The notes beneath the pieces were generated by a model that was given only the letters and a program-made list of their open reading frames with translations, was not told the origin of the DNA and searched no databases. Positions 45,307 through 57,811 of a DNA stretch of 64,000 nucleotides are shown one piece after another. The stretch is from NCBI GenBank assembly GCA_964020975.1, contig OZ026623.1, forward strand, positions 84,309,102-84,373,101. Direction: 5' to 3'. A program made the position numbers and the translations under genes. The DNA is from Hermodice carunculata. Its lineage: Eukaryota > Annelida > Polychaeta > Eunicida > Amphinomidae. Every line of letters starts with the position of its first letter. The stretch's first letter is position 1.

Positions 45307-45626
45307 CTGGTCTGTCCTGGTGACATAGAAGAAAAGACAGTCTGCAAATAATTGTACATCGTAGTGTATTACCAAATATGTTAAGAAAAAAAATCACAAT
45401 GTTATGTTTATTCGTTAAGAGACTTTTCATTATATGTTTACACAAATAACTTCAATGGCATTTTCCCTTTAACAGCCAATATATTGGAAACATTGTGCAG
45501 TAAATTATTTGCATTACCAACAAACAACCCCGGAAAGAGAGCATTCGATGCTTATCACAGGCTACATGGCTTGCTGATTTTGGTAGGATGTGGACATGTC
45601 AAGCAGGTAGGCCCTAAAGACAGGAT

Positions 45627-45628
<2 letters not shown>

Positions 45629-45677
<49 letters not shown>
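45629..45677. repeat. (AT)n microsatellite
   Basis: 49 bases of AT, 330 bp after the large AT tract. Confidence 0.97.
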
Positions 45678-45681
<4 letters not shown>

Positions 45682-47119
45682 AATTCTGGTTCAAGATTGG
45701 TTGCGACAAGTTCTTTTAGCATCCGTTTGTAGTTCCAGACCTAAAATGTCCTGATACAGTGATAGCGCTGTGGTTTATTAACAGTCAATGTGACCAAACT
45801 ACTAATCATTGTGCTCCTGTTCAGCATATTAGCAGTATTTGGTGCTGTTTCCATAGATAGAGAATCAATTTGTCTTTCAGGGAGTATCAAAAGACACGGC
45901 AAGTCAATCCAGTTTTAATCCTATTTGAAGCTAGATGTATAGTGATGCAAAGTAAACCTGCAGCTGGGGAAAGATTCTGTAAACAAAACACTTTTGCCCC
46001 TATGGTACATTAGTTTTCAGAGTTCCTTATGTTCGATATCCGCATCAAAAAGGGTTTTCATCCACCTCAGATTTCTACAGGGATATTAAATGGCAACAGG
46101 GCACCTAACTTGTTTGGTGTTTGTGATACTTATTTTGTCTCCACAGTTATTTTTTAAGACATGATTGTAAAATTTTCTGTAAAAACATGAACGCATACCC
46201 AAGGGTATGAAACTTTCATGCAAAGGTTTGTACAAATGGACTGAAGTATATATTCTTTTTCTGAACCTGGCTTAACGTAATTTATTGCAGGCACATGTAT
46301 TTATTGCTCATCAAAATTTTTCCCACAGTAACATCACTTTAAACTGGCCCTCTTTACAGCATATACAGCACTCTGTTTTGGTCAATTGTACTACAAAAGG
46401 CAGGACATCAATTTCTCATCTCACACCAATGGCAGTGTTAACATACAACAGTGTGCCCAGAACAGTCGTGACTTAGAACCCTCTCCATGTGTGGATTTGA
46501 TCTATTTAAGTGTGGTTGCAACATAGTCCCCAAAGCTGCCGAGAAAAGGATTTGTAGCATAATAAGAAATCGATTAAACCTGCCTGGGTATAGCATTGTG
46601 CATGAAGAGTCTGCCAGGCTATTATTACGACAGTTCAGCTATGCAGAAATGCTCCACAGCATAGATCCATGTAAATGAGAAACTAGCAACAAACAATTCA
46701 CAAATGAGTGTGGTTCATCGAGTACATTATTTGTGTCCTATTTAAGCAATCAAATGCTGGCAGGTTTCATAATTTTTGTTGACACTACAGAATTATGAAT
46801 GAAGTGTGTTCAAGTCTGAGAAATAAATCCATGATAACACAGTATTATTGTCTTGCATGTTTTGTAATCCCACTTCCTTGTCCTCCAGGGTTGGACACTT
46901 AACTTCTTCTGTTTCAAGACACAGCATAATTTGAATTCCTCATAAAAAGAGGGCCCAGTCCAGTAGGAACATGTCTGGTTTCAGGTCTGTGGTTTTTGTG
47001 TAAATAAAAAAAATATAGTATAAAAGTATAGACACATTTGTTTGACATGGATTGTGAAGGACGTCAAACATTGACCTATCGAGTCACTCTCCATGGCACA
47101 GATGTTGGCGAGTACCTAC

Positions 47120-47475
47120 CTTTTCTGTGGTGGAAGAAACCGAAGAGCTCGGAGAGAACCACCATGCACAGTTAAAGTGGTGAGAACTTGCTCCACATGC
47201 TTCCTAGAACGAGAATCTTGCCACTGAGCCAACCGTGCACCCTGTGTTGTGTTGCCTGGCAAGTCCTGCAGTAGCTGCTGGAAGGGCTGCAATGCCATGA
47301 CTTTCAGGTCATGCAGCAAGTTCTGGATATTACTGCTGGTCCAGTCACTTTTGCCAGGTTTGGAACAAGTTGCGGATGAAAATTTCATGAAGAGCTCCAA
47401 ACTTTTTACTTGTCCTGATTGAACATTCAGTTCCTTATGGATTATAAGACTAATTTTAATGTTGGCAATTTTCAT
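47120..47475 (-). CDS. Orphan exon-like ORF, unrecognised protein
   Basis: An open frame of about 118 codons ends at a strong donor, CAGAAAAG/GTAGGT (47120/47119, phase 2). The composition looks coding rather than repeat-derived: SLELFMKFSSATCSKPGKSD, then NLLHDLKVMALQPFQQLLQD and TLTVHGGSLRALRFLPP, with an amphipathic helix pattern and no low-complexity run. I do not recognise the family. The true left splice acceptor is unclear: AGs near 47455 and 47425 have weak pyrimidine tracts. No companion exon was found on either side, so it may be an isolated exon of a gene extending outside, or a gene fragment. Confidence 0.4.
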
Positions 47476-48735
47476 AATTTGTACTACATGTATTCATCTA
47501 ACCCTCAAAAGAACTGTTAACAGTCAAGATTAATTCCAGGCCTTCATGATTAAAGTTCTTGTCGTATGAAGTTGCTACAAAAAGGTTACTCGTCTTTCTC
47601 ACGAATACTCCTTGCTTTTATTGATCTGCTTTATTTTTGATTTCACATTCTTTCCAGTCCCAAGTAAATCTGCAAATATCAAAGTACTATAAATTGCATG
47701 AGCTGTTTGCTTTTAAATTCCCCCCTTTAATAACCAGTTTTTGCATACATGCACTTAAAGACCTCTTGGGTTTCCTGTATAATATTCAAAAACCCTTTGT
47801 TTTGGATTTGTAATTACAGCAAATTTAAGACCTCAAATTCTGTAGCTTTTAAAGAGAAAAGTGAAAGAAAAATCAAGCAATTTACAATAATACTGAGCTT
47901 TGCCCATGAACAAGCTGGGTATAATGTGGTTACCACCAAATGATGATTAAATGGTGAATAAATGACGAAACTTAATATGTTTTAGAGGGAATATATTTTA
48001 TCCGAAGATCTGTGTACAGTGAAATTGTAGGTAAATGTTGTGCAGGCTAGAATACACCATTTATGTATCTTGCTGTCTCTCACATACCCAACTCTGATGG
48101 AAATCCCCAACACAGACAGTTTTATTACTTAGAAGTCATGTGAACCTCACATTTACTATCATTAATGAAAAATATCAAAAAAAAAAAAAAAAAGGAAGTG
48201 GAGAACTAGGAATGAGAATGACGTGGACAAATAAAGACAGCAGTTCTAAGTTTGTAGTCTTGTAGCTTGTTCCAACTGGATTTTCTGATCTAAAGATAGG
48301 AGAAATTTTGGGGTGGGGCCCGCCAGAGAAGAACTAAGAGTGACAATACTTAATAAATAGCTTTAATGGCTATTAACAAAACAAATGAAGATTTAATGTC
48401 CATAATAATGTTCATAATTCATAAATATCTTAATGTCCATAATTTGTTATTATCTTGCTATTATTTTATAAACAAATATCTTCACAGCAAGCACTTTGTT
48501 ACACTGGGGCTGAAAATTTTTAGTTGCTCAGGAAATCAAGTGGAAAGTGCTGAAAAGTATTCAAAGGTGCTAAAATGAGTCAATCCCATGTTGCCAGCAT
48601 GGGACAACAAAGGATTAAACTGCACAGCTCTTTGTTTTCAGCTTTCTGTCTGGAATTCAGACCTTTGACACGGTTCATACATACCCTGAACACCCTTGAA
48701 AGTTAAACTCATTTAATGTTTTCTAGGCCCTTGTC
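47476..48735. other. Anonymous sequence between orphan exon and type A MITE
   Basis: AT-rich, with an A run at 48177-48193; no gene or repeat recognised. Confidence 0.65.
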
Positions 48736-48977
48736 TTAACCCTTTCCCCCTTGAATTGACACTTGAGTCAACAACTTTCCTTGGCATGAGTTGGGCACTA
48801 AGTGCCCAACTCATGCCAAGGAAAGCTGTTGACCTGGGGCATGTGATTTTCATATGGCTCATCTACAATTCTCAGTCAAAATTGCTTTTCATTACTATTG
48901 AAATGAGTAGAAAACACTGAAGCAGATGACATTTGACCACCAGCTGGTTTTGGCTGGTTTGAGGGGGAAAGGGTTAA
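48736..48977 (+). mobile_element. Hairpin MITE, type A, best-preserved copy
   Basis: TTAA at both ends, terminal inverted repeats CCCTTTCCCCCTTGAA / TTGAGGGGGAAAGGG, total 242 bp. The asymmetric hairpin at 48767-48833 is a palindrome of 67 bp with one mismatch and no loop: arms GTCAACAACTTTCCTTGG ... CCAAGGAAAGCTGTTGAC. No coding capacity. TTAA targets and CCC-starting ends are piggyBac-like features. Confidence 0.9.
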
Positions 48978-49029
48978 ACTTGTTCCTTGAAAGTTATTCA
49001 AAACTTGAAAAGAAACTTTGTTTTAATGC

Positions 49030-51850
49030 ACAATTTTTACCCCTTAGCCTTTAGGCCGGAGGGGTATTGTCATCACCTACGCGATCATCTGTCTATGCCT
49101 TGTTAATGCCATATATCTCCAAAAATATTCACTTGACAGAGACCAAATTTTTATCACGGGGCCATGGAGGTGCTTTCAGGTGCCTATCAAGAGTAGGTCA
49201 CTAGGTCAAATATTTAGGTCACAGTACTACATTAAAGATAAAAATGGCGTTAGCACAATATCTAAACAAGAGGGCTGTGTGAACAGCCCATGCTCAGCTG
49301 ACCTAGACATTCATCACGCAGCTTCATAAACTTGGCCCAGGATCAAGGTCACACATGTGCTGAGTAAGTCTGACCTTTATAGAAGAACACTAACGTGCAA
49401 GATCTAGGTCCCAGTTCAAGTAGTTCTCAAGTTATAGGTAAGAGTAAAATTCTCGTATGTTGAACTGTGACCCCAGAAATGAGGTCAAGGTCACTCATGT
49501 AATGTCTAAGCATGACGTTCATAGAGAAACATTAACATGTGCAACATCAAGGTCCTAACTCAAAACAGATCTCAATTATCAAGTAAACAGTAAAATTTTG
49601 TGTCGGTTGTCCTGTGACCTTGGGAATGAGGTCAAGGTCCAAACATCACTGGAACATGACTATTTGCACAAAATAGGTAGACACTCATAAAAGGTACATC
49701 CCTACCAAGTTTGGCACAAATCTGGCCAAAATTATTTAAGTTCTAACCAATACAAGAAATTCCCATGTTAAACTTTCCTATTAAAACTTTTTTAAAGTTC
49801 TTGGAAAAAAATTAAAAATCCAAAAATCACTGGAGTGTGATGACTCAGTACATTGGCACCAAATTTGAAGTAAATCTGACAGACTTTTTTTTCACAGTGG
49901 TCAAAAATGTGAATTACCATCAGAATGCATTAGAATGCCCATTGACCTGCACAGTAAGCAATTGAAAGGGTACATTTACCGATAAGTACCTGAATGGAAA
50001 AATTCGTTAAAAATCAGGAATCCAGAATCAGTGCTTCCCAGTGAGCATCTTTGCTTGACCCTTTCACAAGGAACATATCCACAAAGTTTCAACTTAATCT
50101 GAGTGGTGGTTCAGGAGAAGTGACAAGTAACAAAAACACATAAAATTTTATAAAAGTTTTGAAAAAATTTGCAGCACCACGTTGTGAACAAATTAAGAAC
50201 TAGGAGTCCTTAGGAGTGTTGGAGCATGAACATTTGAACAAACCTGGTAGAAACCCACCCAAGGTACATTGCCACCAAGTTTGAAGTCAATCTGGATGAC
50301 AGTTTTGGAGAAGAAGCTAAGTCAAAAATGTGAAGTAGCATTAGAATGCCCATTGACTTACATAGTTATTAATAGGAACGCTGCATTGGCCAATAAGTAC
50401 CCGAATTGAAGAAATCGTTAAAAATCAGAAATGCACAGCAGTGCCACCGAGCGATGGTTCTGGAAAAGAAGTCAAAAATAGCAAAAACACGCAAAAAAAA
50501 TCAGATTTTGTTTAAAAATTGCAGCGCCACTTCGTGAACAAATTAAGAAATAGGAGTGTTTTTATGTAATTTTAAAGCAATTGGGTTAGCAGTTGTAAAG
50601 AAAAATTTTTGTAAGAATTGTCCAAAAAAGAACAAAACTAGAGGGCTGCATGAACAGCCCTTGCTCAGCTGACCTGAGCTTGTCCCACAAAATCAAGGTT
50701 GCAACTGAATAGATCTGTGTTGAGGTTTAGTTGAGTGCATATGACATTTGGAAGTATTTCTAAGATGGACGACTGAGCCTCCTAAAGGGCAGCCTGACTA
50801 GCAAGTCAGCTGAGCTAAAAATTGCAGTGCCACCTGTTGAACAAATTAAGAACTAAGATACCATCGCAGTGTTTCTATGTGATATCAAAGCAATTGGGTG
50901 AGTGGTTTCACAGTGGAGTTTTTTTTAATTTGCAGCAAAAACGAACAAAAATTTATAAGAAATTAAAAAATCACTCTGAAGCATGACCATTAGAACAAAT
51001 TTGGTAGAAACCCACCCGAGGTACATTGCTATCAAGTTAGAAGTCAATCCGGATGATGGTCTCGAGGAATTCGAAGAAGTCGAATATGTGAGTTAGCATA
51101 AGAATGCCCATTGAGCTGCATAGTAATCAGTAGGAAAGGTGCACTTACTAATAAGTACCCAAATTGAAAAAAAAAAATGTTAAAAATCAGGAATCCACAG
51201 CAGTACTACTTAGCGAACAACTTTGTTTGACCCTTCCATAAGGAATGTATCCACCAAGTTTCTGCTTAGTCTGAGTGATGATTCTGGTGAAGTCAAAAAT
51301 AGCAAAATCACACCAAAAAATTATTTCAAAAAATGGCAGCGCCCCCTGGCGAACAAATTCAGAACTAGGAGTCCAAGTAGTGTCCCTGTGCGATATCAAA
51401 GCAATTAGGTGAGCAGTTCTTGAAAAGATTTTTTAAGATTTGCCCCAAAAAAGAACAACAAAATGAAATCATAAACAATCTAAAAATTAATGGAGCATGA
51501 CCGTTTGAACAAACTTGGTAGAGACCCACCCAAGGCACATCCCCACCAGGTTTGAAGAGAATCTTGCTGACGGTTTTTTTGGAGAAGTCGAAAATGTGAA
51601 ATATGGACGATTGACAGACAATGGATGGCTAGTCATAACATAAGCTCAGCTGATTTTCAATAAAAAAATATTGAATGTTGCCCCATCAATATTATTATTT
51701 ATGACAATTGGTCTAAGGATGCCTCAGATGCCTATTGAAAACTAGGCTACTGGGTCACATGTTTAAGTCACAATGCAGCATTGAAGAAAAATGGCCATGC
51801 CATCATATCTTTAAATATTAAATTAAATTACTCATTGCGTAACAGCAATT
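49030..51850. repeat. Degenerate non-coding tandem repeats
   Basis: The segment starts with a GAGGGGTATTGTCATC motif near 49066. Two long units each open with a hairpin of the form AGAGGGCTG..TGAACAGCCC (49270-49290 and 50640-50661). Inside, the phrase CCAAGTTTGAAGTCAATCTG recurs about seven times between 49700 and 51570, and GAACAAATTAAGAACTAGGA four times (50188, 50537, 50838, 51351), giving alternating sub-units of roughly 200-350 bp. Multiple stops occur in all frames. I could not assign a transposon class. Confidence 0.65.
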
Positions 51851-53441
51851 CCTCAGGATGCAAAATGAGGAAACAGATGCAATTGTGATAGATCTAGCAA
51901 ATGACACACTGGATGTTGACTTGTTGTCAAAGGACATCGATAGAAGTCATCGAGTTGGACCCAAGATCCCTGGTAAACCGCGGGATCTTCTGGTGAAGTT
52001 CACATCCTATCAGTTGTATTGTATTGTATTGCTTTATTGCTGCAAATCGTTACACACTGAAGAAGATCAGCTTCAATTGTTCTCAATAAATAGTATATGT
52101 ATATAATAATTTTCCAAAAAAGATTTTCAGCTGGGAGAAGGAAACTTTCAAAGATTTTAGACATACAACTTAAAAGGGAAATGGGTCTGTAGTTACTAAA
52201 TATCTCCGAGTCTCCCTTTCTGTACATAGGAATAATCTGAGCAAGTTTCAAACAGTTTGGAAAATTCCCATTTTGTAATGAAATATTAATTATATAGGTC
52301 AGCGGTGACACTATTTCATTTGATAAAAATTTAATATATTTCGGATGAATTCCATCGTGGCCGGGACCAGAATCTTTGAAACAACTGATAATAGTAGATA
52401 TATCTTGTTCTATTACTGGTATCAAGTAAAACGAAGGGGTATAGTTACCCTGTAGATATGAAAGAGGATCAATTCCAGTTTCGGGGATATTAGCCAAGGA
52501 GGATCCGACATTAACAAAATACGAGTTAAACACGTCGGCGATTTCTTTAGGGTTCCACTGTAGTTATTTCCATTTTTAAATTTATGTGCTATTCTAGTTC
52601 GTTTTTGTTTACTGATAACATTTTTGATAAGATTCGATACTTTTGACAAGTTAAACTTATTTTGTTCGATAATGTCACTACAATATTGTTTCACCGCGAT
52701 ACGCATTATATGATTGGGTTTATTACGGTAGTTATTGTATTTCTGTTTGTTTTTCACCGAGGGGCACTGACACTTTTTCCACTGTAATTTGCCTTTTCTA
52801 TCAATTGATCTCATTATTCCTGATGAGAGCCAGGGTTTATTCACCTTGTATTTTGACGTAATAGAAATCCCCGGGATTTTGGCTTTGTATAAGTTTATGG
52901 ATGAAATTTGATAAAGCTGAATCAGTTGTGTGTTTGTTTGGGTTTTTTTTTTTTTTGTTTTTTTTTTTGTTTTTTTTGTTTTTTGTTTTTGTTTGCTTGT
53001 TTTTGTTTTTGTTTTTGTTTTGGTAAATATACAAAAAGTCGTGTGAACAGATTTTAGCTTTTAGGGTATTTAAACATTTTAAATTAATAAGCTGTTTTTT
53101 ATACTCCGGGAGATATGATTCTATTTTTGGGGAGGTATTGTGGAAAACTGGACAATGATCGGAAATAATCTTTATATATAATTCCATTGACAACACTTGA
53201 CGGATTACTAATATCATTAGTAAAGATATTGTCAATAAGAGTAGCGGAACTTTCGGTTATTCTAATTGGCCTATTAATACAAGGTAGAAATGTGTTACCA
53301 TATATACATCATGTTTATGAAATCCGAAGTTGCTGTATGTTTATCACTGTGTAAGAGATGAATATTAAAATCACCAAGTAAATAACATAATTTATTTTCT
53401 TGCTCAACTTTTTCCAATAAAAGCTCAGGTTGTTCGTTGAA

Positions 53442-53662
53442 TACTGTAGTTCTAGAAATTTTCGCGCGTGTTTAATTTCGCGCAAACTCATTTTTTCTGA
53501 AATTACAGAATTTTCGCGCATTTTAGTTTCGCGCAATCCAATGACAAACAATGTAGTGAAATACAATGCAACTTATTTTCGCGCATTTTAATTTCGCGCT
53601 TTAGGTGGTAGCGCGAAAAGCGCGAAATTAAATCGAGCGGGAAAATTTCTAGAACTACAGTA
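53442..53662. mobile_element. TA-flanked MITE rich in TTTTCGCGC, inside the CR1-like LINE
   Basis: Terminal inverted repeats TACTGTAGTTCTAGAAATTT / AAATTTCTAGAACTACAGTA, 221 bp, with TA at both ends as for Tc1/mariner-type elements. The interior repeats the motif TTTCGCGC in both orientations. The LINE endonuclease frame is continuous across the element if it and one TA are left out, so this is the youngest of the three nested insertions. Confidence 0.88.
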
Positions 53663-54259
53663 AATCTAGATTCGTACTCGGTGGTATATGGTATATGGTA
53701 CCAACAATCGTATTTGGGTCATTTGATATGTTACTAATTTCAACAAAGATTGATTCGAGTGTATCGTAAAATACAGTTAGATCTTCCCTTTGGATATGGT
53801 GTGAGTTTTCGTCTAAAAATAAAGAAATTCCACCTCCGTCTCTGTTCAATCTAAATTTTCTTTCGTGATTGAAATTTGGAAGATTGTAAATATCTTCATT
53901 CTAGTCTTTAAGCCATGCTTCTGAAAGGGCAATAATATTGAATCTAAAATTTAAAGTATGCAAAAAGATATCAAGTTCGCTGATATGAGCTAATATCTAA
54001 ATGTAGAAACGATAAAGTTGAGGGCTGTTCCAGTATTTCTAACATAGAATTGACAGAATCTGTGATACAGTATGGGTTATTACAACGAGAATTAACAAAA
54101 GTAGATTCTCCAAAGAAATGAAAATCAGGGTCAGTATCATAAATGGGAATAATATTTTTGCCCTCATTAATTTCAGAAGGAAGAAATATTTTGTTATTAA
54201 GCTGGTTAAAGTCGATATCTGGTAAAGTCAACCACATTTCAGAAATAGAATTGAGAAAG

Positions 54260-54303
<44 letters not shown>

Positions 54304-54336
54304 GTCGTCGTCGTCGTCGTCATCATCATCATCATC
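54260..54336. repeat. (TCA)n/(TCG)n trinucleotide tract
   Basis: About 26 repeats of ATC with a block of GTC, reading as a 27-residue Asp run on the minus strand within the CR1-like LINE N-terminal frame. Confidence 0.95.
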
Positions 54337-57300
54337 ATCCATATGATTAAAAGGGAGCTCTGATTAGAGACATAAGATACAGATCCACGTATCTACTTGA
54401 TTATGGTTACCATCTATACAATGAGTATGGAAATATTTTGCGCATACTTTGCACTAAGACTGTCTGACTTCTCTTGTACTTACAGCTTTTTTTTTTAAAC
54501 AAATATTTCAAGTTGTCATTACAAGAGTTTATATATACCAAATTGAGTGTAAACAAGTCCTATGTTAAACATAGCTCTAGTAAATATTTGGTAGTAAATG
54601 TTTGAAATAGAGTGCCACAATGCCTTGTGATATCTAAGAGAACACCATATTCTTGTCTGGTCTATATATCTAGTAGATGCTATATATACATAGTATGGTC
54701 TATTATATCATATGCGTCAGTTTAAGCGCCAATTCATTCAGACCGGAAAAAACTCAAGGCAGCTGCTGGAATGTCCTCGGTGCATGTAAATGATGACCTC
54801 ACCAAGAGAGGAGCAGCCCTTTTCTACCAGGCATGGACACTAAAACGCGAGAAGCTGATCAACGACTCTTGGACTTATGATGGCAGAGTTCTGATAAAAG
54901 ACAAAGTGAACAAAATATGCACGATCAATAATTTACAGGACTTAGCAAGGAATTTGCAAAGGAGTACCTTTTACCAGCATTGAGCGTGATACATGATGTC
55001 TATAGATCTTGGATGTTAAAGACTAAAGTATTGAAAGGTCAGCTTGTAGCCTATGCGGCAGCTCCATGGAGTATATGCTATGGGATGTCTGTAATTATTT
55101 TGGATAATCTGAAACCTATTTGTGGACTATAAATTACACATCAGCATATGTACGCTTATGATCAGCTCTATGGAGCAGGCTACCAGATTGGTATGTGGCA
55201 TCCTACAGACTCGTGATGCTGACGATGTGATTTCCTATGCTTCATCATGTGCTGTTACTTTATTTACCTTTTGTTCATCAGTACACTTGTTTAATCTTTC
55301 ACTATTGTGTGCTCCATTTTGTAGCCAAAAAAAGGACAACAATGTCCAACTGTTACTGTAAATGTAACACAGATTTATGTGTAAGGCTTGATTTATGCTA
55401 TACAATGGGTTTCCTTACATGTGATTTCCATCAATTTTGTGAAATCGCGAGTCACAGTCATATGTATCAATATATATTCTTACATTTGTGCAGGTGCAAG
55501 TGCATTTATTTTAATATACATGTAATAGAGCTATTCTATAATGTTAAATATGTAAGATCTTGCTCCAAATGTGCTTACATTGGCTACATTTAAGGCACAC
55601 AGGATGGAGCACTTACCTTCTACTCTGGAGTACATTTACGTACATTAGAAATATACATGTACTGAGATCTTGCTTAAGGGAAGTAACTTGAAGTATATGA
55701 CAAGATCTGCATGTATATACATATATATATATATATTTACAGTTTTTGTATACGAGCCTCTAATATGTAAGTATACATGATGTCATTTATTGATTTCAGG
55801 TCTTTCAATGCTAGCTAGGGGATTGAGAGACAGTGAATAAGAAGAGAGCTATTTCATTATTTTCATAAAAGAGAAGCAAATATTATTTTGATACAGAAAG
55901 CTCATTGCACAAAGGAGATTGAAAACCTTTGGAAAGCAAAATGGAGTTATACGATTTTAATTTCACACGGTTCTAGTGATGCCAGAGGCATATATGTATT
56001 TTGTTTAAACCCAAGTATTTCCTGGAAATTCATAAGGTTTATTCCGATGAAAATGGAAGATAGCCAGTTATATATGTTACAATTGGCAACATGCGATTAA
56101 CATTAAGTAACCAATATGCTCCTAATGAGGACCAACAAATTTTTTTTGAAAACATTATAAACATCATAGAGAATATCCCTAATGATAATAGATTTATAGG
56201 TGGAGACATTAATTTGGTATTAAACTTGCGTTTAGACAAAAGAGGTGGTCGGTATTCAACACATAGTAAGTCACAATCACTTATCCACATCTGCATAATT
56301 ATTTTTTTAAGACATCAAACAGTATGCTAACCAATATGGTGACCTTTCAATTTCTCAACGACAAGGGATGATAATTTTATTACCGAGAAAAGATAAGGAT
56401 CCATTCTACTTGAAAAACTGGAGACCTATATCCCTGTTGAACACTGACTATAAATTAATATCCAAATGTATTGCACACAGAATGAGAAAAGTTTTGATTA
56501 ATATAATCAGCACTGATCAGACTGGTTCCATGACAAATAGGTATATAGGTGAAAATATTATGAGATTACTTGAAATAATGGAATATACAGATCTTGAAGA
56601 TATAGAAGCATTGGACTTTAATTGTTTAGAATGGAAGCTTGTGAAATCAGCCTTGCACTTTTTCAATTTGTTGGAATCTTTTTGTCAATGAATAAATAAT
56701 TTATATACAAACATCACATCTCAGATTATGAACAATGGATAGGTAACTGAGTCTTTTTTTTTTTTTTTTTTGCTGTTGAGAGGGCTGCGTTAAGGAAGTT
56801 CCTTCTCTCCTTATATCTTTATATTATGTGCTGAAATATAATCCAGCAGTATTAGACAGAACCCCTCTATAAAACGCATTACTTTTGGTGAAATTGAATA
56901 CAGAAGTCAATATGCAGATGATATCTGCTTAACCATAGTAGCAACAAAAGAGTGTCTTCATGCAGTGATTAAAATTTTTGAAGCGTTTTAGGTTTATTAT
57001 AGCTTAAGAGTAAATTATGACAAAACCAAAATCATGCCTATAGGTAAAATCAAATGTCAATCTTTTCAAATTGTTACTTCGACTAAACTGAAGTGGTGTG
57101 ATGGACCAGTTGCATTATTGGGTATAAAAATATGTTATGACTTTAATACATTTGAATTATGATACTTTACTTCAAAAAGTAAATACCCAGCCCAACTTAT
57201 GGTCACAGAGAAATATTACAGTGTACGGAAAGATAACTATTATTAAGACGTTTGCAATATATCAGCTTATATATATATGTATTTCCGTATTACCTAGCCC

Positions 57301-57702
57301 ACTAATGCTTAATCAAAGAAAGAATAAGAGGGATGAATCTGGGGAAATGAACTGGAAACTTTGTTATATGATTTCATATGACATGGACCTGATAGACAAA
57401 ATAAAAAAAAAATATGTATGAATAAAACCATATAATGAGGGAGGATTAAAAGTAATACATGTTCAGTTCCAAAACTCTGCTCTCAAATTGGGCTGGCTGC
57501 ACAGATAGACAAACCCAAATTTTGAAGGTAAATGGAAAATTTTAGTGGTTAAGCAACTACCAAATATTGGGGGAAATATTTGGAAATGTAACATTAACCC
57601 AAGAGGTATAAATATCGTATTTGATAAGTTGTATAGTCCTCTTTGGAAAGAAATTTTAACAACTTGCTGCGATTTTCATTTTGTAAGTCTGACGAAGTTA
57701 AC

Positions 57703-57811
<109 letters not shown>

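Larger units (their letters stand above)
52016..54716 (-). mobile_element. CR1/Jockey-like LINE inserted into the L1-like LINE
   Basis: Read on the minus strand from about 54340 to 52016: an N-terminal part with an expanded Asp run, an endonuclease (NRDGGGISLF, then YLLGDFNIHLL near 53360), a linker (NKPWLSSGI ... YRNKPNHIMRIAVKQYCSD) and the start of the RT (GPGHDGIHPKYIKFL, FSNYRPISLLSCMSKIFE). The RT is cut short about 60 codons after that and joined to a 3'UTR ending in CAATACAATACAATACAA, the short 3' tandem repeat typical of such LINEs. Frameshifts and a GTTTTT-type expansion at 52940-53030 break it further. A TCAG duplication may mark the insertion ends. The part from 54343 to 54716 is of unclear origin. 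Confidence 0.75.

Noticed and set aside
46285-46678. Two adjacent plus-strand frames of 63 codons, the second ending RQFSYAEMLHSIDPCK
   Set aside because: The second has a mildly protein-like look, recalling the linker before some transposase integrase cores, but the match is too short and a stop lies just upstream; not enough to call.
53971-54342. Poly-aspartate protein on the minus strand
   Set aside because: The Asp run is a TCA/TCG microsatellite in the CR1-like LINE; not a host gene.
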